DNA from: Nitrospinota bacterium
GTDB lineage: Bacteria; Nitrospinota; Nitrospinia; Nitrospinales; JACRGP01
Assembly (NCBI GenBank): GCA_016207065.1
Contig: JACQQK010000061.1
Location: forward strand, 1-39,532
Direction: 5' to 3'
DNA length: 39,532 nt
Of this stretch, positions 1-8,258 are shown one piece after another. A program made the translations under genes and the position numbers. Each line of letters starts with the position of its first letter. Within the stretch, counting starts at the first letter, position 1. The notes under the pieces are model-generated. The model was given only the letters and a program-made list of their open reading frames with translations, searched no databases and was not told where the DNA came from.

Positions 1-2
1 TC

Positions 3-548
3 ATCATGGTGGGCGAAATCCGCGACCGGGAAACGAGCGAAATCGCCGTCCAGGCGGCGTTGACCGGCCATCTGGTCCTGAGCACCCTGCACACCAACGA
101 CGCCCCCGGCGCCTTGTCCCGGCTTTCCGACCTGGGGGTCGAGCCGTTCCTGCTGGCCTCGTCCGTCATGGGCGTGTTGGCCCAGCGTCTGGTGCGCAAA
201 ATCTGCCTGAAATGCAAGGTCCCGCGGGAGCCCGCCGAGGAGGAATTGAAGGCGTTATTTCCCCGCGGCGACCGGAAACCCGTCGTCCTGTATAAGGGGG
301 AAGGTTGCAAGGCGTGCAAACGAAGCGGTTACAGCGGCCGGATGGGGCTTTTCGAGGCGTTGATCGTGACCGACGAGGTCCGGGAATTGATCTTGAAAAA
401 ATCGGCGCCGATGACGATCCGCGAACTCGCCCGCAAAATGCAGGGCATGAAAACGTTGCGCGAGGACGGCATCTCGAAAGTTTTGTCCGGGTACACCACC
501 GTCGATGAATTGAACCGCGTGACGTTCGCGGACGAGGGCATGCATTAA
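3..548 (+). CDS. pilB: Type IV pilus / type II secretion assembly ATPase, C-terminal part (PilB/GspE)
   Basis: This is the 3' end of a secretion ATPase gene cut by the window edge; the reading frame is already open at base 3. PilB/GspE hexamers hydrolyse ATP at the cytoplasmic face of the inner membrane to drive pilus or pseudopilus assembly. The visible part starts in the Walker B region ([10 protein letters not shown]), continues through the His box ([13 protein letters not shown]), and has the zinc-binding tetracysteine element typical of PilB/GspE and absent from PilT (CLKC, then CKAC, followed by [10 protein letters not shown]). Downstream are a sensor kinase, an NtrC-type regulator, a PilC/GspF platform protein and a prepilin, as in delta-proteobacterial pil clusters. 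PilB is preferred over GspE because of the PilS/PilR-like pair next door, but sequence alone does not settle it. Confidence 0.88.
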   Translation: MMVGEIRDRETSEIAVQAALTGHLVLSTLHTNDAPGALSRLSDLGVEPFLLASSVMGVLAQRLVRKICLKCKVPREPAEEELKALFPRGDRKPVVLYKGEGCKACKRSGYSGRMGLFEALIVTDEVRELILKKSAPMTIRELARKMQGMKTLREDGISKVLSGYTTVDELNRVTFADEGMH

Positions 549-638
549 TTCCCGCGCGCCGCGTTCCTCCGCCCATGCCCCGCTTGGAAGCGGTTGCCGG
601 CCCGCCCGCGGTATTAATCCCTTTGGGCATGTCGTTAC

Positions 639-2168
639 ATGATGACCCGATCGTTTCAGATCCTCTTCAAGAAGCGCCTGTCGATCAGCTTGTTCGTCAT
701 CCTTCCCGCGATAGGCGCGCTCATCGCGTTTTCCTCCGGTTTCGTCGCGCTCGCGCTCGTCGATAACTTTATGGCCCAAAACGGCGAATTTATTTCGACG
801 GAGGTCTTGTTCCAGGCCCGGGCGGTTTTGCGGTATGTCAAGCTGGAGGTGCTTGGGTTCACCTTGCTGGGCCTGGCGGCCGGGTTCGGGATCGCCTACG
901 CCATCCTCCACCCCTTGAGGCGGCTCATGGCTGGCGCGCGGCAGGCGGCCCTGGGGGATTTTACCGCCGGGCTGAAAGTCGAAAGCCTGGACGAGCTCGG
1001 AGGCCTGGGCAAGGACTTCAATCTCATTGTCTCCTCGCTCAACAAGTATTTCGTCGATTACTTGACGGGAGGCTGGATTTTCATCGACAAAACGGGAAAA
1101 CTCGTTTCCATCAATCCGATCGCCCTGGCGATCCTGGGATGCGGCGCGGAGGACGTTGTCGGCCGCCGGTACGACGAGCTTTTCCGCCATCTTCCCCAAG
1201 TGGAGGAGTTCAAGGCCCTGATCGCCGAGGCGTTCGAGAATCAAACGGCCCATGCCAACCGGGAGACCCGCCTGGTCGCGAAAGACGGCAGGAAAATCCG
1301 GGTTTCCCTGTCCACCTCGGTCCTCAAGAACGCCAGCGATGTTTTCGCCGGCGTGGCGGCCACCATCAAGGACCTGACGCGGGCCGAGGAAATCGTCGAT
1401 CGCATGGAAAAAGCCGACCGGCTGGCGGCGGTGGGGACCCTTGCGGCGGGCCTGGCCCACGAAATCCGCAATCCTCTGGGAGCGATCCGGGGATTGGCCC
1501 AACTCCTGCGGGAGAAGCTTCCCGGAGACGCAACAACCCGCGCCTACACCCAGACCATGGTCAAGGAAATCGACCGTCTCAACGGGGTCGTCTCCAGTCT
1601 TCTCAACTATGCCCAACCGACGGCGCGCGAGGCCCAGCCTTGCGACGTCAACAACCTGCTGGACCAGGCGCTCAACCTGGCGTTGCTGGACGCGGGTTCG
1701 AAGGGAATCAAATTGACCAAAAACTATGCTCCGTCTCTCCCCCCCATCTGGGCTGACGGCAGAAAACTGATACAAGCCTTCCTCAATATCCTGATCAACG
1801 CGCATCAGGCGATAGCCAAATTGCAGGAACCCGTTCCGGGGCGTTTGGAAATCCGCGTCGCAACCCGTTTCGATCCCGAACTGTTCCGCGGTTCCGCCAA
1901 GGGCGAACCGGGCGGCATCGTCGTGGAGATCGCCGATACCGGACTAGAGGTCAACCCGGACATTGCCGATCGTATTTTCGATCCCTTTGTCACCGACAAG
2001 CAACAGGGGACGGGATTGGGACTGGCCATCACCCGCCAGATCGTCGCCATGCACCAGGGAACGATCGCGTTCGCGCGCCGGGACGGTTTCACGGTTTTCA
2101 CGCTGGTATTCCCGCTGGCTGAATTGGCCAAACCCACCCCGGAAACGGTTGGAAGCGACCGCGAATGA
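639..2168 (+). CDS. Membrane sensor histidine kinase with PAS domain (NtrB/PilS-like)
   Basis: A 509-residue sensor kinase that presumably phosphorylates the NtrC-type regulator encoded next, with which it overlaps by 4 bases (ATGA). There are two membrane segments (about residues 15-42 and 68-90), a HAMP-like linker, a PAS domain (about 140-250), then HisKA with the H-box AHEIRNPLGAIRG (phospho-acceptor His274). The ATPase domain has an N-box (NILINAHQA), an F-box (IFDPFV) and a G2 box (GTGLGLAI). The G1 box is unusual: the common DTGxGI appears as DTGLEV at about residue 433, losing the second glycine. Position between pilB and pilC suggests control of pilus or secretion genes. Start 639 is the first of two adjacent ATGs; 642 is equally possible. 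I saw no strong ribosome binding site. Confidence 0.88.
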   Translation: MMTRSFQILFKKRLSISLFVILPAIGALIAFSSGFVALALVDNFMAQNGEFISTEVLFQARAVLRYVKLEVLGFTLLGLAAGFGIAYAILHPLRRLMAGARQAALGDFTAGLKVESLDELGGLGKDFNLIVSSLNKYFVDYLTGGWIFIDKTGKLVSINPIALAILGCGAEDVVGRRYDELFRHLPQVEEFKALIAEAFENQTAHANRETRLVAKDGRKIRVSLSTSVLKNASDVFAGVAATIKDLTRAEEIVDRMEKADRLAAVGTLAAGLAHEIRNPLGAIRGLAQLLREKLPGDATTRAYTQTMVKEIDRLNGVVSSLLNYAQPTAREAQPCDVNNLLDQALNLALLDAGSKGIKLTKNYAPSLPPIWADGRKLIQAFLNILINAHQAIAKLQEPVPGRLEIRVATRFDPELFRGSAKGEPGGIVVEIADTGLEVNPDIADRIFDPFVTDKQQGTGLGLAITRQIVAMHQGTIAFARRDGFTVFTLVFPLAELAKPTPETVGSDRE

Positions 2169-3574
2169 ACGACATGCCCCAGGGAAAAACGGCCATGACG
2201 CAGGGTAAGGTCCTCATTGTGGACGACGAGGAAAGCATGCGGTTTTTCCTTTCCGAAACCCTTGCCGGGGAAGGATACCGGTGTCGCGCCGCGGCCAGCG
2301 GCTCCGAGGCCTTGGAAATCTTGAAAAAGGGACCGTTTGACCTGGCCATCCTGGATTACAATATGCCCGGTTGGAACGGGCTTGAAACTTTGGCGAAATT
2401 GCGGGAGATCGACCCCGATATCGTGGCCATCCTGATCACGGCGTATGGAAGCCAGAACCTGGCCTATGAGGCCATGGACAAGGGGGCGTACGATTATTTC
2501 ACCAAGCCGTTGGACATCGGCGAGGTGCGCGTGGTGGCGAGGAGGGCCCTCGAACGGCGGCAGTTGCTCCGCGAGGTGCGGAGCCTGAGTAGCGCTTTGG
2601 AGGAAAAATTCTCCCTCGCGCGGATCCTCGGCAAAAGCCGGGCGATCCGCGAAGCGATCGAGCGCGCGGAAAAAGTCGCCGGGAGCGACGTCTCCGTCCT
2701 GGTCCTGGGCGAGAGCGGCACGGGCAAGGAACTGGTCGCGCAAGCCATCCACTCCAACAGCCCCCGGCGCCACGGGCCGTTCGTGAAAGTCAATTGCGCG
2801 GCGGTCCCGCAGGATTTGCTGGAGGCCGAGTTCTTCGGGTTCGAAAAGGGGGCCTTCACGGGGGCCTTGAAACGCAAACTGGGGAAATTCGAACAGGCCA
2901 GCGGCGGCACGCTGTTCCTCGACGAAATCGGCGACATGCCGACCTCCACGCAGATGAAAATCCTCCGCGCCCTGCAGGAAAACGAGGTGGAGCGGCTGGG
3001 AGGCGAGACGTCCGTCAAGATCGACATCCGCGTCGTCGCCGCCACCAACAAGGACTTGAAGCGCGCGGTGGCCGAGGGCGAGTTCCGCGAGGAGCTGTTC
3101 TACCGGCTCAACGTGGTGTCCGTGCAACTGCCCCCGCTCCGCGACCGCAAGGAGGACATCCCCATCCTCGCCAACCATTTCCTCAAGGTCTACAACGAGA
3201 AGTTCGGAAAAGACATCGGCGGTTTTTCCAGGGAGGGGATGGACCTCTTGACGCGCTATTCCTGGCCGGGAAACGTGCGCGAACTGGAAAATGTGACCCA
3301 AAGGGCGATCGTCCTCGCGTATAATAATATCTTGGGAGAGAAAGATCTGCTCGACGTTTATCCGCCGCTGGCGGGCGGCGATGAGCCGGACTTGACCTCT
3401 CCCAGGATCTCCCTGGAGGACAAGGTGCAAACGCTGGTCGCCGCGGTCGAGAAACGCCTGATCCTCGAGGCGCTCAACGAGACCAACTGGAAGCGGCAGG
3501 AAGCGGCCGACCGGCTGAGAATCAGCCGTAAAACCCTGCACAACAAGATGAAGAAGTACGGCCTGGGAGAATGA
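2165..3574 (+). CDS. NtrC-family sigma-54 response regulator (PilR-like)
   Basis: A 469-residue transcription activator. The N-terminal receiver has VDDEES, a phospho-acceptor Asp in AILDYNMPG, and the conserved Lys in FTKP. The central AAA+ domain has Walker A GESGTGKE (about residue 182), the sigma-54 contact loop GAFTGA (about 229) and the Walker B region FLDEIGDM. A Fis-type helix-turn-helix lies at the C-terminus (AADRLRISRKTLHNKMKKYG). It is translationally coupled to the preceding kinase by an ATGA overlap, so the two form a two-component pair. Proteins of this class drive sigma-54 polymerase at pilus, nitrogen or flagellar promoters; the neighbouring pilC and prepilin genes make a pilus role likely. 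ATGs at 2165 and further in (MTQGK) could each be used. Confidence 0.93.
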   Translation: MNDMPQGKTAMTQGKVLIVDDEESMRFFLSETLAGEGYRCRAAASGSEALEILKKGPFDLAILDYNMPGWNGLETLAKLREIDPDIVAILITAYGSQNLAYEAMDKGAYDYFTKPLDIGEVRVVARRALERRQLLREVRSLSSALEEKFSLARILGKSRAIREAIERAEKVAGSDVSVLVLGESGTGKELVAQAIHSNSPRRHGPFVKVNCAAVPQDLLEAEFFGFEKGAFTGALKRKLGKFEQASGGTLFLDEIGDMPTSTQMKILRALQENEVERLGGETSVKIDIRVVAATNKDLKRAVAEGEFREELFYRLNVVSVQLPPLRDRKEDIPILANHFLKVYNEKFGKDIGGFSREGMDLLTRYSWPGNVRELENVTQRAIVLAYNNILGEKDLLDVYPPLAGGDEPDLTSPRISLEDKVQTLVAAVEKRLILEALNETNWKRQEAADRLRISRKTLHNKMKKYGLGE

Positions 3575-3597
3575 CGTCGCGCGAGAGAAAAGAACCG

Positions 3598-3697
3598 GCA
3601 TGGCTCCCCCTTGCAAAGCCTGTCCCCGCGCAGGCGGGGAGCCGGGCCGGCGGGATTTGAAAATCCTGCCCCGATAAGGGACCGCGGATTGTCCGCG
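3598..3697. repeat. Intergenic repeat copy R1 plus small hairpin before pilC
   Basis: The 130-base gap between the response regulator and pilC contains GGCTCCCCCTTGCAAAG followed by GC-rich sequence and GGGATTTGAAAATCC. It resembles two better copies at 33525-33640 and 37617-37750. Immediately before pilC is a small hairpin, CGCGGA-TTG-TCCGCG (3683-3697). I see no clear ribosome binding site between it and the ATG at 3705. Confidence 0.5.
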
Positions 3698-3704
3698 AAC
3701 GATC

Positions 3705-4931
3705 ATGGCAATTTATCAATACAAAGCGCGAAACCGGATGGGAGCCCTGGTGGAGGGCAACATGGATGCGCCCAGCGCCGACGTGGTCGGCCAGGAACTG
3801 GGCAGGATGGGGCATTTCCCGGTATCCATCAAGTCCCTTGAAGCCGCTTCGGACAAGGAGAAAAAAGATGTTCTGGACCGGTTCCGCAAGGTCAAGCCCC
3901 AGGAAATAGTCCTGTTCACGCGCCAGATGGCCACGCTGTTCAACGCGGGCATCCCCTTGCTCGCCATCCTTTCGGCCCTCGGCGAAAACATGCAGAACCC
4001 GAAGTTCAAGGACATCATCCGGCACGTCCGGCTGGATATCGAGGGGGGCTTGACGCTTTCCGGCGCCATGGGGAAATACCCCGACGTATTTTCCTCCCTT
4101 TACACGAGCATGATCGAGGCCGGCGAGGCGGGCGGCGTCATGGACCAGATCCTGCGGCGCCTGGCCGACCTGCTGGAAAAGGACGCGGAGAACGAAGCCA
4201 AGATCAAGGGGGCCATGCGCTACCCCAAGATCGTGGTTACGGCCATGTTTCTCGCCGTGACCATCCTCATGTGGAAAGTGGTCCCCGTGTTCGTGAGCAT
4301 TTTCGAAAAAGCCAAGATCACGTTGCCGACCCCCACGAAACTATTGATCGGCGCCCATCATATATTCACGGACTATTGGTATTATATGTTTCTGGCCATG
4401 GGGGCCGCCATTTTCGCCTTCAAGAAATATACCGCGACGGAACAGGGCAGGAGGCGGTGGGACCGGTTCAAGCTCAAGGCCCCGCTCTTTGGCCCCATCT
4501 TGTTGCGCTCGTCCATGGCCAAATTCGCGCGGATATTCGGCACCCTGCAAATGGGGGGCGTGCCCATCCTGGAGACTCTGAACATCACCTCCCGGGTGGT
4601 CGAGAACGTGATCATCGCGCAAATCATCCGCGACCTCCGGACGGCCGTCCAGGACGGTCTCGGACTGGCGGCGCCCTTGAAGTTGAGCGGGATGGTGCCC
4701 CCGATGGTCATCCAGATGATCGCGGCGGGGGAGGAATCGGGCGCCCTCGACGAGATGTTGCTCAAAGTGTCGGACTTCTACGACGAGGAAGTGGACCGGG
4801 CCATCAAGTCCCTTTCGTCCATGATCGAGCCCATCCTGCTCGTGTTTATGGCCGCCCTCGTGTTGTTTCTGGCCTTGTCGATCTTCCTGCCGATGTGGGA
4901 CATGTCCAAAATGGCGAAAGGCGGCGGTTGA
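3705..4931 (+). CDS. pilC: Inner-membrane platform protein PilC/GspF
   Basis: A 408-residue polytopic protein that forms the inner-membrane platform on which PilB/GspE acts during pilus or pseudopilus assembly. The N-terminus YQYKARNRMGALVEG is the usual PilC/GspF opening. Two T2SSF domains follow, the first containing FTRQMATLFNAGIPLL with YPDVF and EAGEAGG, the second FARIFGTLQMGGVPIL with GEESGALDEML. Hydrophobic helices are at about residues 170-195, 215-235 and 375-400 (SSMIEPILLVFMAALVLFL). Length matches the family. The stop codon overlaps by one base with a weak upstream ATG of the next frame. The gene sits in the middle of the pilus/secretion operon. Confidence 0.95.
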   Translation: MAIYQYKARNRMGALVEGNMDAPSADVVGQELGRMGHFPVSIKSLEAASDKEKKDVLDRFRKVKPQEIVLFTRQMATLFNAGIPLLAILSALGENMQNPKFKDIIRHVRLDIEGGLTLSGAMGKYPDVFSSLYTSMIEAGEAGGVMDQILRRLADLLEKDAENEAKIKGAMRYPKIVVTAMFLAVTILMWKVVPVFVSIFEKAKITLPTPTKLLIGAHHIFTDYWYYMFLAMGAAIFAFKKYTATEQGRRRWDRFKLKAPLFGPILLRSSMAKFARIFGTLQMGGVPILETLNITSRVVENVIIAQIIRDLRTAVQDGLGLAAPLKLSGMVPPMVIQMIAAGEESGALDEMLLKVSDFYDEEVDRAIKSLSSMIEPILLVFMAALVLFLALSIFLPMWDMSKMAKGGG

Positions 4932-4960
4932 TGCGGAACGCAACGGACGGAGGAAAAATC

Positions 4961-5545
4961 ATGGGTCAACGCGGGTTCACTTTCATAGAGCTGGTGCTGG
5001 TGATCGTCATGATCGGCATCCTGTCATCCATCGCGGCCCAGAAAATGATCTCCGTGGCCGAGGACGTCGCCATCGCCGCGGAAGACGCCACCGTCGAGAC
5101 CCTGCGGAAGAACCTCACTTCCAGCGTCAGCGAAGCGATGTTCAAGGGGGAACCGGGCAAGTACCCGGCCGACCCCTTCGTCAACCTGGGGAGGACTCCC
5201 GAGGGCTACAACCGCAGGCGCTCCATACGGCCCACCGGCGACCCCGTCGACGACGGGCTGTGGGTGTATGTCACCGGCTCGTCGGGAATCAACCTGACGC
5301 CGGAGGAGGCGGGGACCACCTTGAGCTCGTTTACCACCTCGGGATTTGTTTATCATCAGAGAAACGACCATACGGTGGTAAAATGGGCCTACGATTCGAT
5401 TAACGGCCTGATTAGCCCCAAGATTATCGAGTCCGAGAGCGAATTGAAGAGGCAATTGGACCTCGAGAAAAAATTGCGCGGCGAGGAAACCGAAAAAGAA
5501 AAAGCCCGGCGGTTGCAACCCCAAGGCGCCAGTGGCGTAAAGTAA
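4961..5545 (+). CDS. Type IV prepilin / type II pseudopilin (GspG/PilA-like)
   Basis: A 194-residue prepilin. It has a short basic leader MGQRG, a prepilin peptidase site before the Phe of FTFIELVLVIVMIGILSS with Glu at mature position 5, then the single N-terminal hydrophobic helix. The start at 4961 is chosen because GGAGG sits about 8 bases upstream and it yields a proper leader; the frame is also open to an ATG at 4931 that overlaps the pilC stop. The C-terminal 35 residues are strongly charged (SESELKRQLDLEKKLRG), which is unusual for a major pilin. It probably encodes a pilin-like subunit or minor pilin exported by the adjacent machinery. I cannot tell T4P from T2SS on this sequence alone. 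Confidence 0.85.
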   Translation: MGQRGFTFIELVLVIVMIGILSSIAAQKMISVAEDVAIAAEDATVETLRKNLTSSVSEAMFKGEPGKYPADPFVNLGRTPEGYNRRRSIRPTGDPVDDGLWVYVTGSSGINLTPEEAGTTLSSFTTSGFVYHQRNDHTVVKWAYDSINGLISPKIIESESELKRQLDLEKKLRGEETEKEKARRLQPQGASGVK

Positions 5546-5598
5546 AACGCGGCCGGTATTTCTGTTTGACCGGCGATCTAACGAAGGGAACGGTTCCT

Positions 5599-6216
5599 AT
5601 GAGCGTCACCTATCAAATCTTGTTCAGCGCGGGGAAAATCCTGTTTTACATCCTGGTCGTGGTGTCGTTCGTCGTGAGCGCGCTCATTCTGTTCAAGCCG
5701 GCGCTCGCCGCCCGCATCAATGAACGCTTCAACGCGGTCTTCTCCACGGAGCACGTGCACAATAAAGTCGATAAGTACATCGATACCACGGAAGCCCTTC
5801 TCGAGTACCGGTGGTTGCTGGGCGGGGTATTCCTGGCCGGTTCGGCGCTGACCATTAAATATCTGGTCGCGGATTTCGACGAGAAGAAGTTCGTCGCGTT
5901 GATCATCAATCCCGCCGGGCTGGGCGCGCGGACGATTTACGAAATAGTCTTCGCCGCGGTCCGCTGGTTCTTCGCGTTGTTTTCCGGCGTCGGCGTTGTC
6001 GTTTGCCTGACCATCCTGTTCTGGCCCGCTTCGTTCCGGAAAATCAGCGAAAAAATGGATACCCTGTTCTCGACGGTCGAATTCCACAAGGCCCTGGACG
6101 CCTCCAACCATTCCCTCGATAACTGGGTACTGAGACATCATGTCATCGTCGGGGCCTTCCTGTTCATGGGCTCTTGTTACCTGATGGTGATCTTCCTGTT
6201 TGTCCTGCGGAAATAG
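5599..6216 (+). CDS. Uncharacterised four-helix membrane protein with internal duplication
   Basis: A 205-residue protein I do not recognise. Four hydrophobic stretches are visible (about residues 8-32, 70-92, 112-140 and 180-203). The two halves look duplicated: each has ILF-x-P, a segment with I-x-E-R/K and FST, a conserved Asp, a Trp-x-Leu and then a Gly-rich helix (first half WLLGGVFLAGSAL, second half HVIVGAFLFMGSC). Start 5599 is preferred over the TTG at 5566 because GAAGGGAA lies about 8 bases upstream. It is 53 bases after the prepilin gene on the same strand and may be co-transcribed. A structural or accessory inner-membrane role is possible, but no function is shown. Confidence 0.75.
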   Translation: MSVTYQILFSAGKILFYILVVVSFVVSALILFKPALAARINERFNAVFSTEHVHNKVDKYIDTTEALLEYRWLLGGVFLAGSALTIKYLVADFDEKKFVALIINPAGLGARTIYEIVFAAVRWFFALFSGVGVVVCLTILFWPASFRKISEKMDTLFSTVEFHKALDASNHSLDNWVLRHHVIVGAFLFMGSCYLMVIFLFVLRK

Positions 6217-6259
6217 CCGCTACCTCGCCTTCTTATCACGGACCGCATAAACCGGCCCA

Positions 6260-6314
6260 TCAACCTTCTCCTTTTTCCGCCGTCATCCGGCTGACCAGCC
6301 AGACGGCCAGGGCG
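6260..6314. repeat. Left copy of 55-bp direct repeat flanking the tcmP cassette
   Basis: Bases 6260-6314 (starting TCAACCTTCTCCTTTTTCC and ending GGCCAGGGCG) are identical over 55 positions to 8259-8313. The right copy is the genuine 3' end, including the stop codon, of the symporter gene on the - strand. The left copy is an orphan duplicate. Just left of it (6232-6252) is a sequence matching the last codons of the DUF5131 gene at 18 of 21 positions. Confidence 0.93.
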
Positions 6315-6333
6315 AGACCATCTGGTTAATTAA

Positions 6334-6362
6334 TTGATATTAATGGGGTTATCTGTTAATAT
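6334..6362 (+). promoter_or_regulatory. Sigma-70-type promoter for the tcmP cassette
   Basis: TTGATA, a 17-base spacer, then TAATAT, inside an AT-rich stretch just inside the left direct repeat. It would give a leader of about 50 bases before the TTG start of tcmP. The cassette therefore appears to carry its own promoter. Confidence 0.55.
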
Positions 6363-6418
6363 GCCCGTGTGCTCTGAACGGGGAATCGTGTAACCGCTTA
6401 GAAAAGGCTTGCCAGAAA

Positions 6419-7516
6419 TTGACTGTTCCAAAATCCACATTATGGGAACTTGATCCACATACAAAAGCAAAACACGAGATTTTACGGCGATACCTGAAGG
6501 CATGGTTTCCAATTCTGAATTCGTGGAATGGCAGGATTATTTACATCGATGGTTTCTCTGGTCCGGGACGTTATAAAGGCGGCGAACTGGGCTCACCGCT
6601 CATTGCGCTGGACGTGGCCATAAATCACAGAAAGGTTAGGAAGGGCGAACTAGTCTTTTGGTTCATAGACGAAGACCAAGATCGCATCTTGCATCTTAAA
6701 AAAGAGTTGCAAGCGCTTACGATTCCCCCACATTTTAAGGTACAGGCTGAATCCGGAATATTTCACGAGAGACTGGCCTGCGTTTTAGACGAATTGGAGG
6801 CCAAAGGATCCAATCTTGCGCCTACGTTTGCTTTTATCGATCCATTTGGCTTCTCGGGCATTCCTTTTGCGCTCGTCGAGCGTTTCTTGAAGCAGAATCG
6901 ATGTGAGGTGTTTATTAATTTGATGGCGGATGCAATAAACCGGTTCTTGGAGCATCCAAGAGATAACATCGTTCGCAATATTGTGGAAGCGTTCGGCACC
7001 AATGAGGCCATTCGTATCGCCGAGGAATCCGGAAGTAACAGGGTCGAGAGTCTACGAACGCTCTACCAAAGCCAATTGCGTAAGGTGGCAAAATTTGTTC
7101 GTTACTTTGAAATGCGCGACCGCAATAATCGAGTTCAATACTATTTGTTTTTTGCAACGAATAACGAAAAAGGTCATCTGAAGATGAAAGAGGCGATGTG
7201 GGCCGTGGATCCGAATGGAGAATTTAGATTCTCTGATGCCACCGATCCTAGTCAGCGGGTGTTATTCACTGAACTCGTCGATACAACATCATTGGCAAAG
7301 AAACTTAGAGAAAAATTCCGGGGCCAAGGAATACGTTCGATCGAGGTGGTTTGCAAGTATGTCGAAGATGAAACCGCGTTTCTTGCCAAGCACGCGAGAG
7401 CAGTTCTGAAAGAAGAGGAAACCGCGGACAGGGTCAGGGTGGAGCCCCTTCTGAGCGATGGGAAAAAGCGGCGGACGAATACGTATTGGAACAAGTCCAT
7501 GATCACTTTCACGTAG
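6419..7516 (+). CDS. tcmP: Three-Cys-motif partner protein TcmP
   Basis: A 365-residue protein of the TcmP family, defined by being encoded beside a three-Cys-motif (Gp37/Gp68, DUF5131) protein. The N-terminal signature LDPHTKAKHEILRRYL is followed by YIDGFSGPGRY with a downstream GGELGSP (about residues 42-62), reminiscent of a Rossmann-type methyltransferase motif I. FIDPFGFSG (about 139-148) resembles a motif IV region. Enzymatic activity is an inference. The start is a TTG; AAAAGG lies 11 bases upstream and no ATG or GTG is in frame before it. Codon use is much more AT-rich than the neighbours, suggesting recent transfer. Its stop is 9 bases before the DUF5131 start, so the two are almost certainly co-transcribed. 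Function is unknown; a phage- or defence-related role is a guess from context. Confidence 0.88.
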   Translation: MTVPKSTLWELDPHTKAKHEILRRYLKAWFPILNSWNGRIIYIDGFSGPGRYKGGELGSPLIALDVAINHRKVRKGELVFWFIDEDQDRILHLKKELQALTIPPHFKVQAESGIFHERLACVLDELEAKGSNLAPTFAFIDPFGFSGIPFALVERFLKQNRCEVFINLMADAINRFLEHPRDNIVRNIVEAFGTNEAIRIAEESGSNRVESLRTLYQSQLRKVAKFVRYFEMRDRNNRVQYYLFFATNNEKGHLKMKEAMWAVDPNGEFRFSDATDPSQRVLFTELVDTTSLAKKLREKFRGQGIRSIEVVCKYVEDETAFLAKHARAVLKEEETADRVRVEPLLSDGKKRRTNTYWNKSMITFT

Positions 7517-7525
7517 GATGTTTGT

Positions 7526-8254
7526 ATGAGTGAAAAGTCAAACATAGAGTGGACGGATTCGACTTGGAATCCGGTTACGGGATGTACAAAAATCAGTCCA
7601 GGATGCAAGCACTGCTATGCGGAGACTTTTGCGGAACGGTGGCGCGGAATACCCGGACACCCTTATGAGCAAGGTTTCGATTTGCGATTCTGGCCTGAAC
7701 GTTTGACACAACCTTTGGAATGGAAAAAACCGCGCACAATATTTGTAAATAGTATGAGCGATTTGTTTCATGAGGACATTCCATTCCCCTATATCGAAAA
7801 AGTTTTTAGGGTGATGGAAAAAGCCCATTGGCATACGTTTCAAATTCTCACCAAACGCGCGGAGCGTCTTTCAGGGTCTGCTTGTAGGCTCAATTGGCCC
7901 GCCAACGTGTGGATGGGCGTATCGATAGAAACTCCAGAATATCTGCGGCGTGTCGATTGCCTGAGGAACGTTCCCGCAAAAACAAGATTTCTCTCTATTG
8001 AACCTCTTCTCGACAAAATGGGTATTTTAAATTTAAAAGGAATTGATTGGGTGATCGTCGGGGGTGAAAGCGGACCCGGCGCGCGCCAGATGGACCCAAT
8101 CTGGGTCCGAGAAATCCGCGACCAATGCCTGAAAAACAAGGTTCCTTTCTTTTTTAAACAATGGGGCGGTTTCCAAAAAAAGAAAGCGGGCCGTGAGCTT
8201 GATGGACGCACTTGGGATGAGATGCCCAATTGCCGCTTATTACGGACTGCGTAA
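7526..8254 (+). CDS. DUF5131 / phage Gp37-Gp68 family three-Cys-motif protein
   Basis: A 242-residue member of the Gp37/Gp68 family found in phages and bacterial islands. The N-terminus has IEWTDSTWNPVTGC followed by two more cysteines, giving C20-x6-C27-x2-C30 with Tyr31 after it, a radical-SAM-like metal site of unusual spacing. Further conserved blocks are FVNSMSDLFHEDIPF, FQILTKRAERL, NVWMGVSIE, RFLSIEPLL and DWVIVGGESGPGARQM. The C-terminal FFFKQWGG is also typical. It probably binds an iron-sulphur cluster, but its substrate is unknown. AGGA precedes the ATG at 7526. Base composition is lower in GC than the flanks, as in tcmP. The stop codon is 4 bases before the right 55-bp repeat, so the gene ends exactly at the cassette border. 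Confidence 0.9.
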   Translation: MSEKSNIEWTDSTWNPVTGCTKISPGCKHCYAETFAERWRGIPGHPYEQGFDLRFWPERLTQPLEWKKPRTIFVNSMSDLFHEDIPFPYIEKVFRVMEKAHWHTFQILTKRAERLSGSACRLNWPANVWMGVSIETPEYLRRVDCLRNVPAKTRFLSIEPLLDKMGILNLKGIDWVIVGGESGPGARQMDPIWVREIRDQCLKNKVPFFFKQWGGFQKKKAGRELDGRTWDEMPNCRLLRTA

Positions 8255-8258
8255 ACAG

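Noticed and set aside
3604-3625. Possible sigma-54 promoter (GG...TTGC) before pilC next to an NtrC-type regulator gene.
   Set aside because: The GG to GC spacing is 9 bases from the nearer GG and 14 from the farther, not the required 10, and the sequence belongs to a dispersed repeat.
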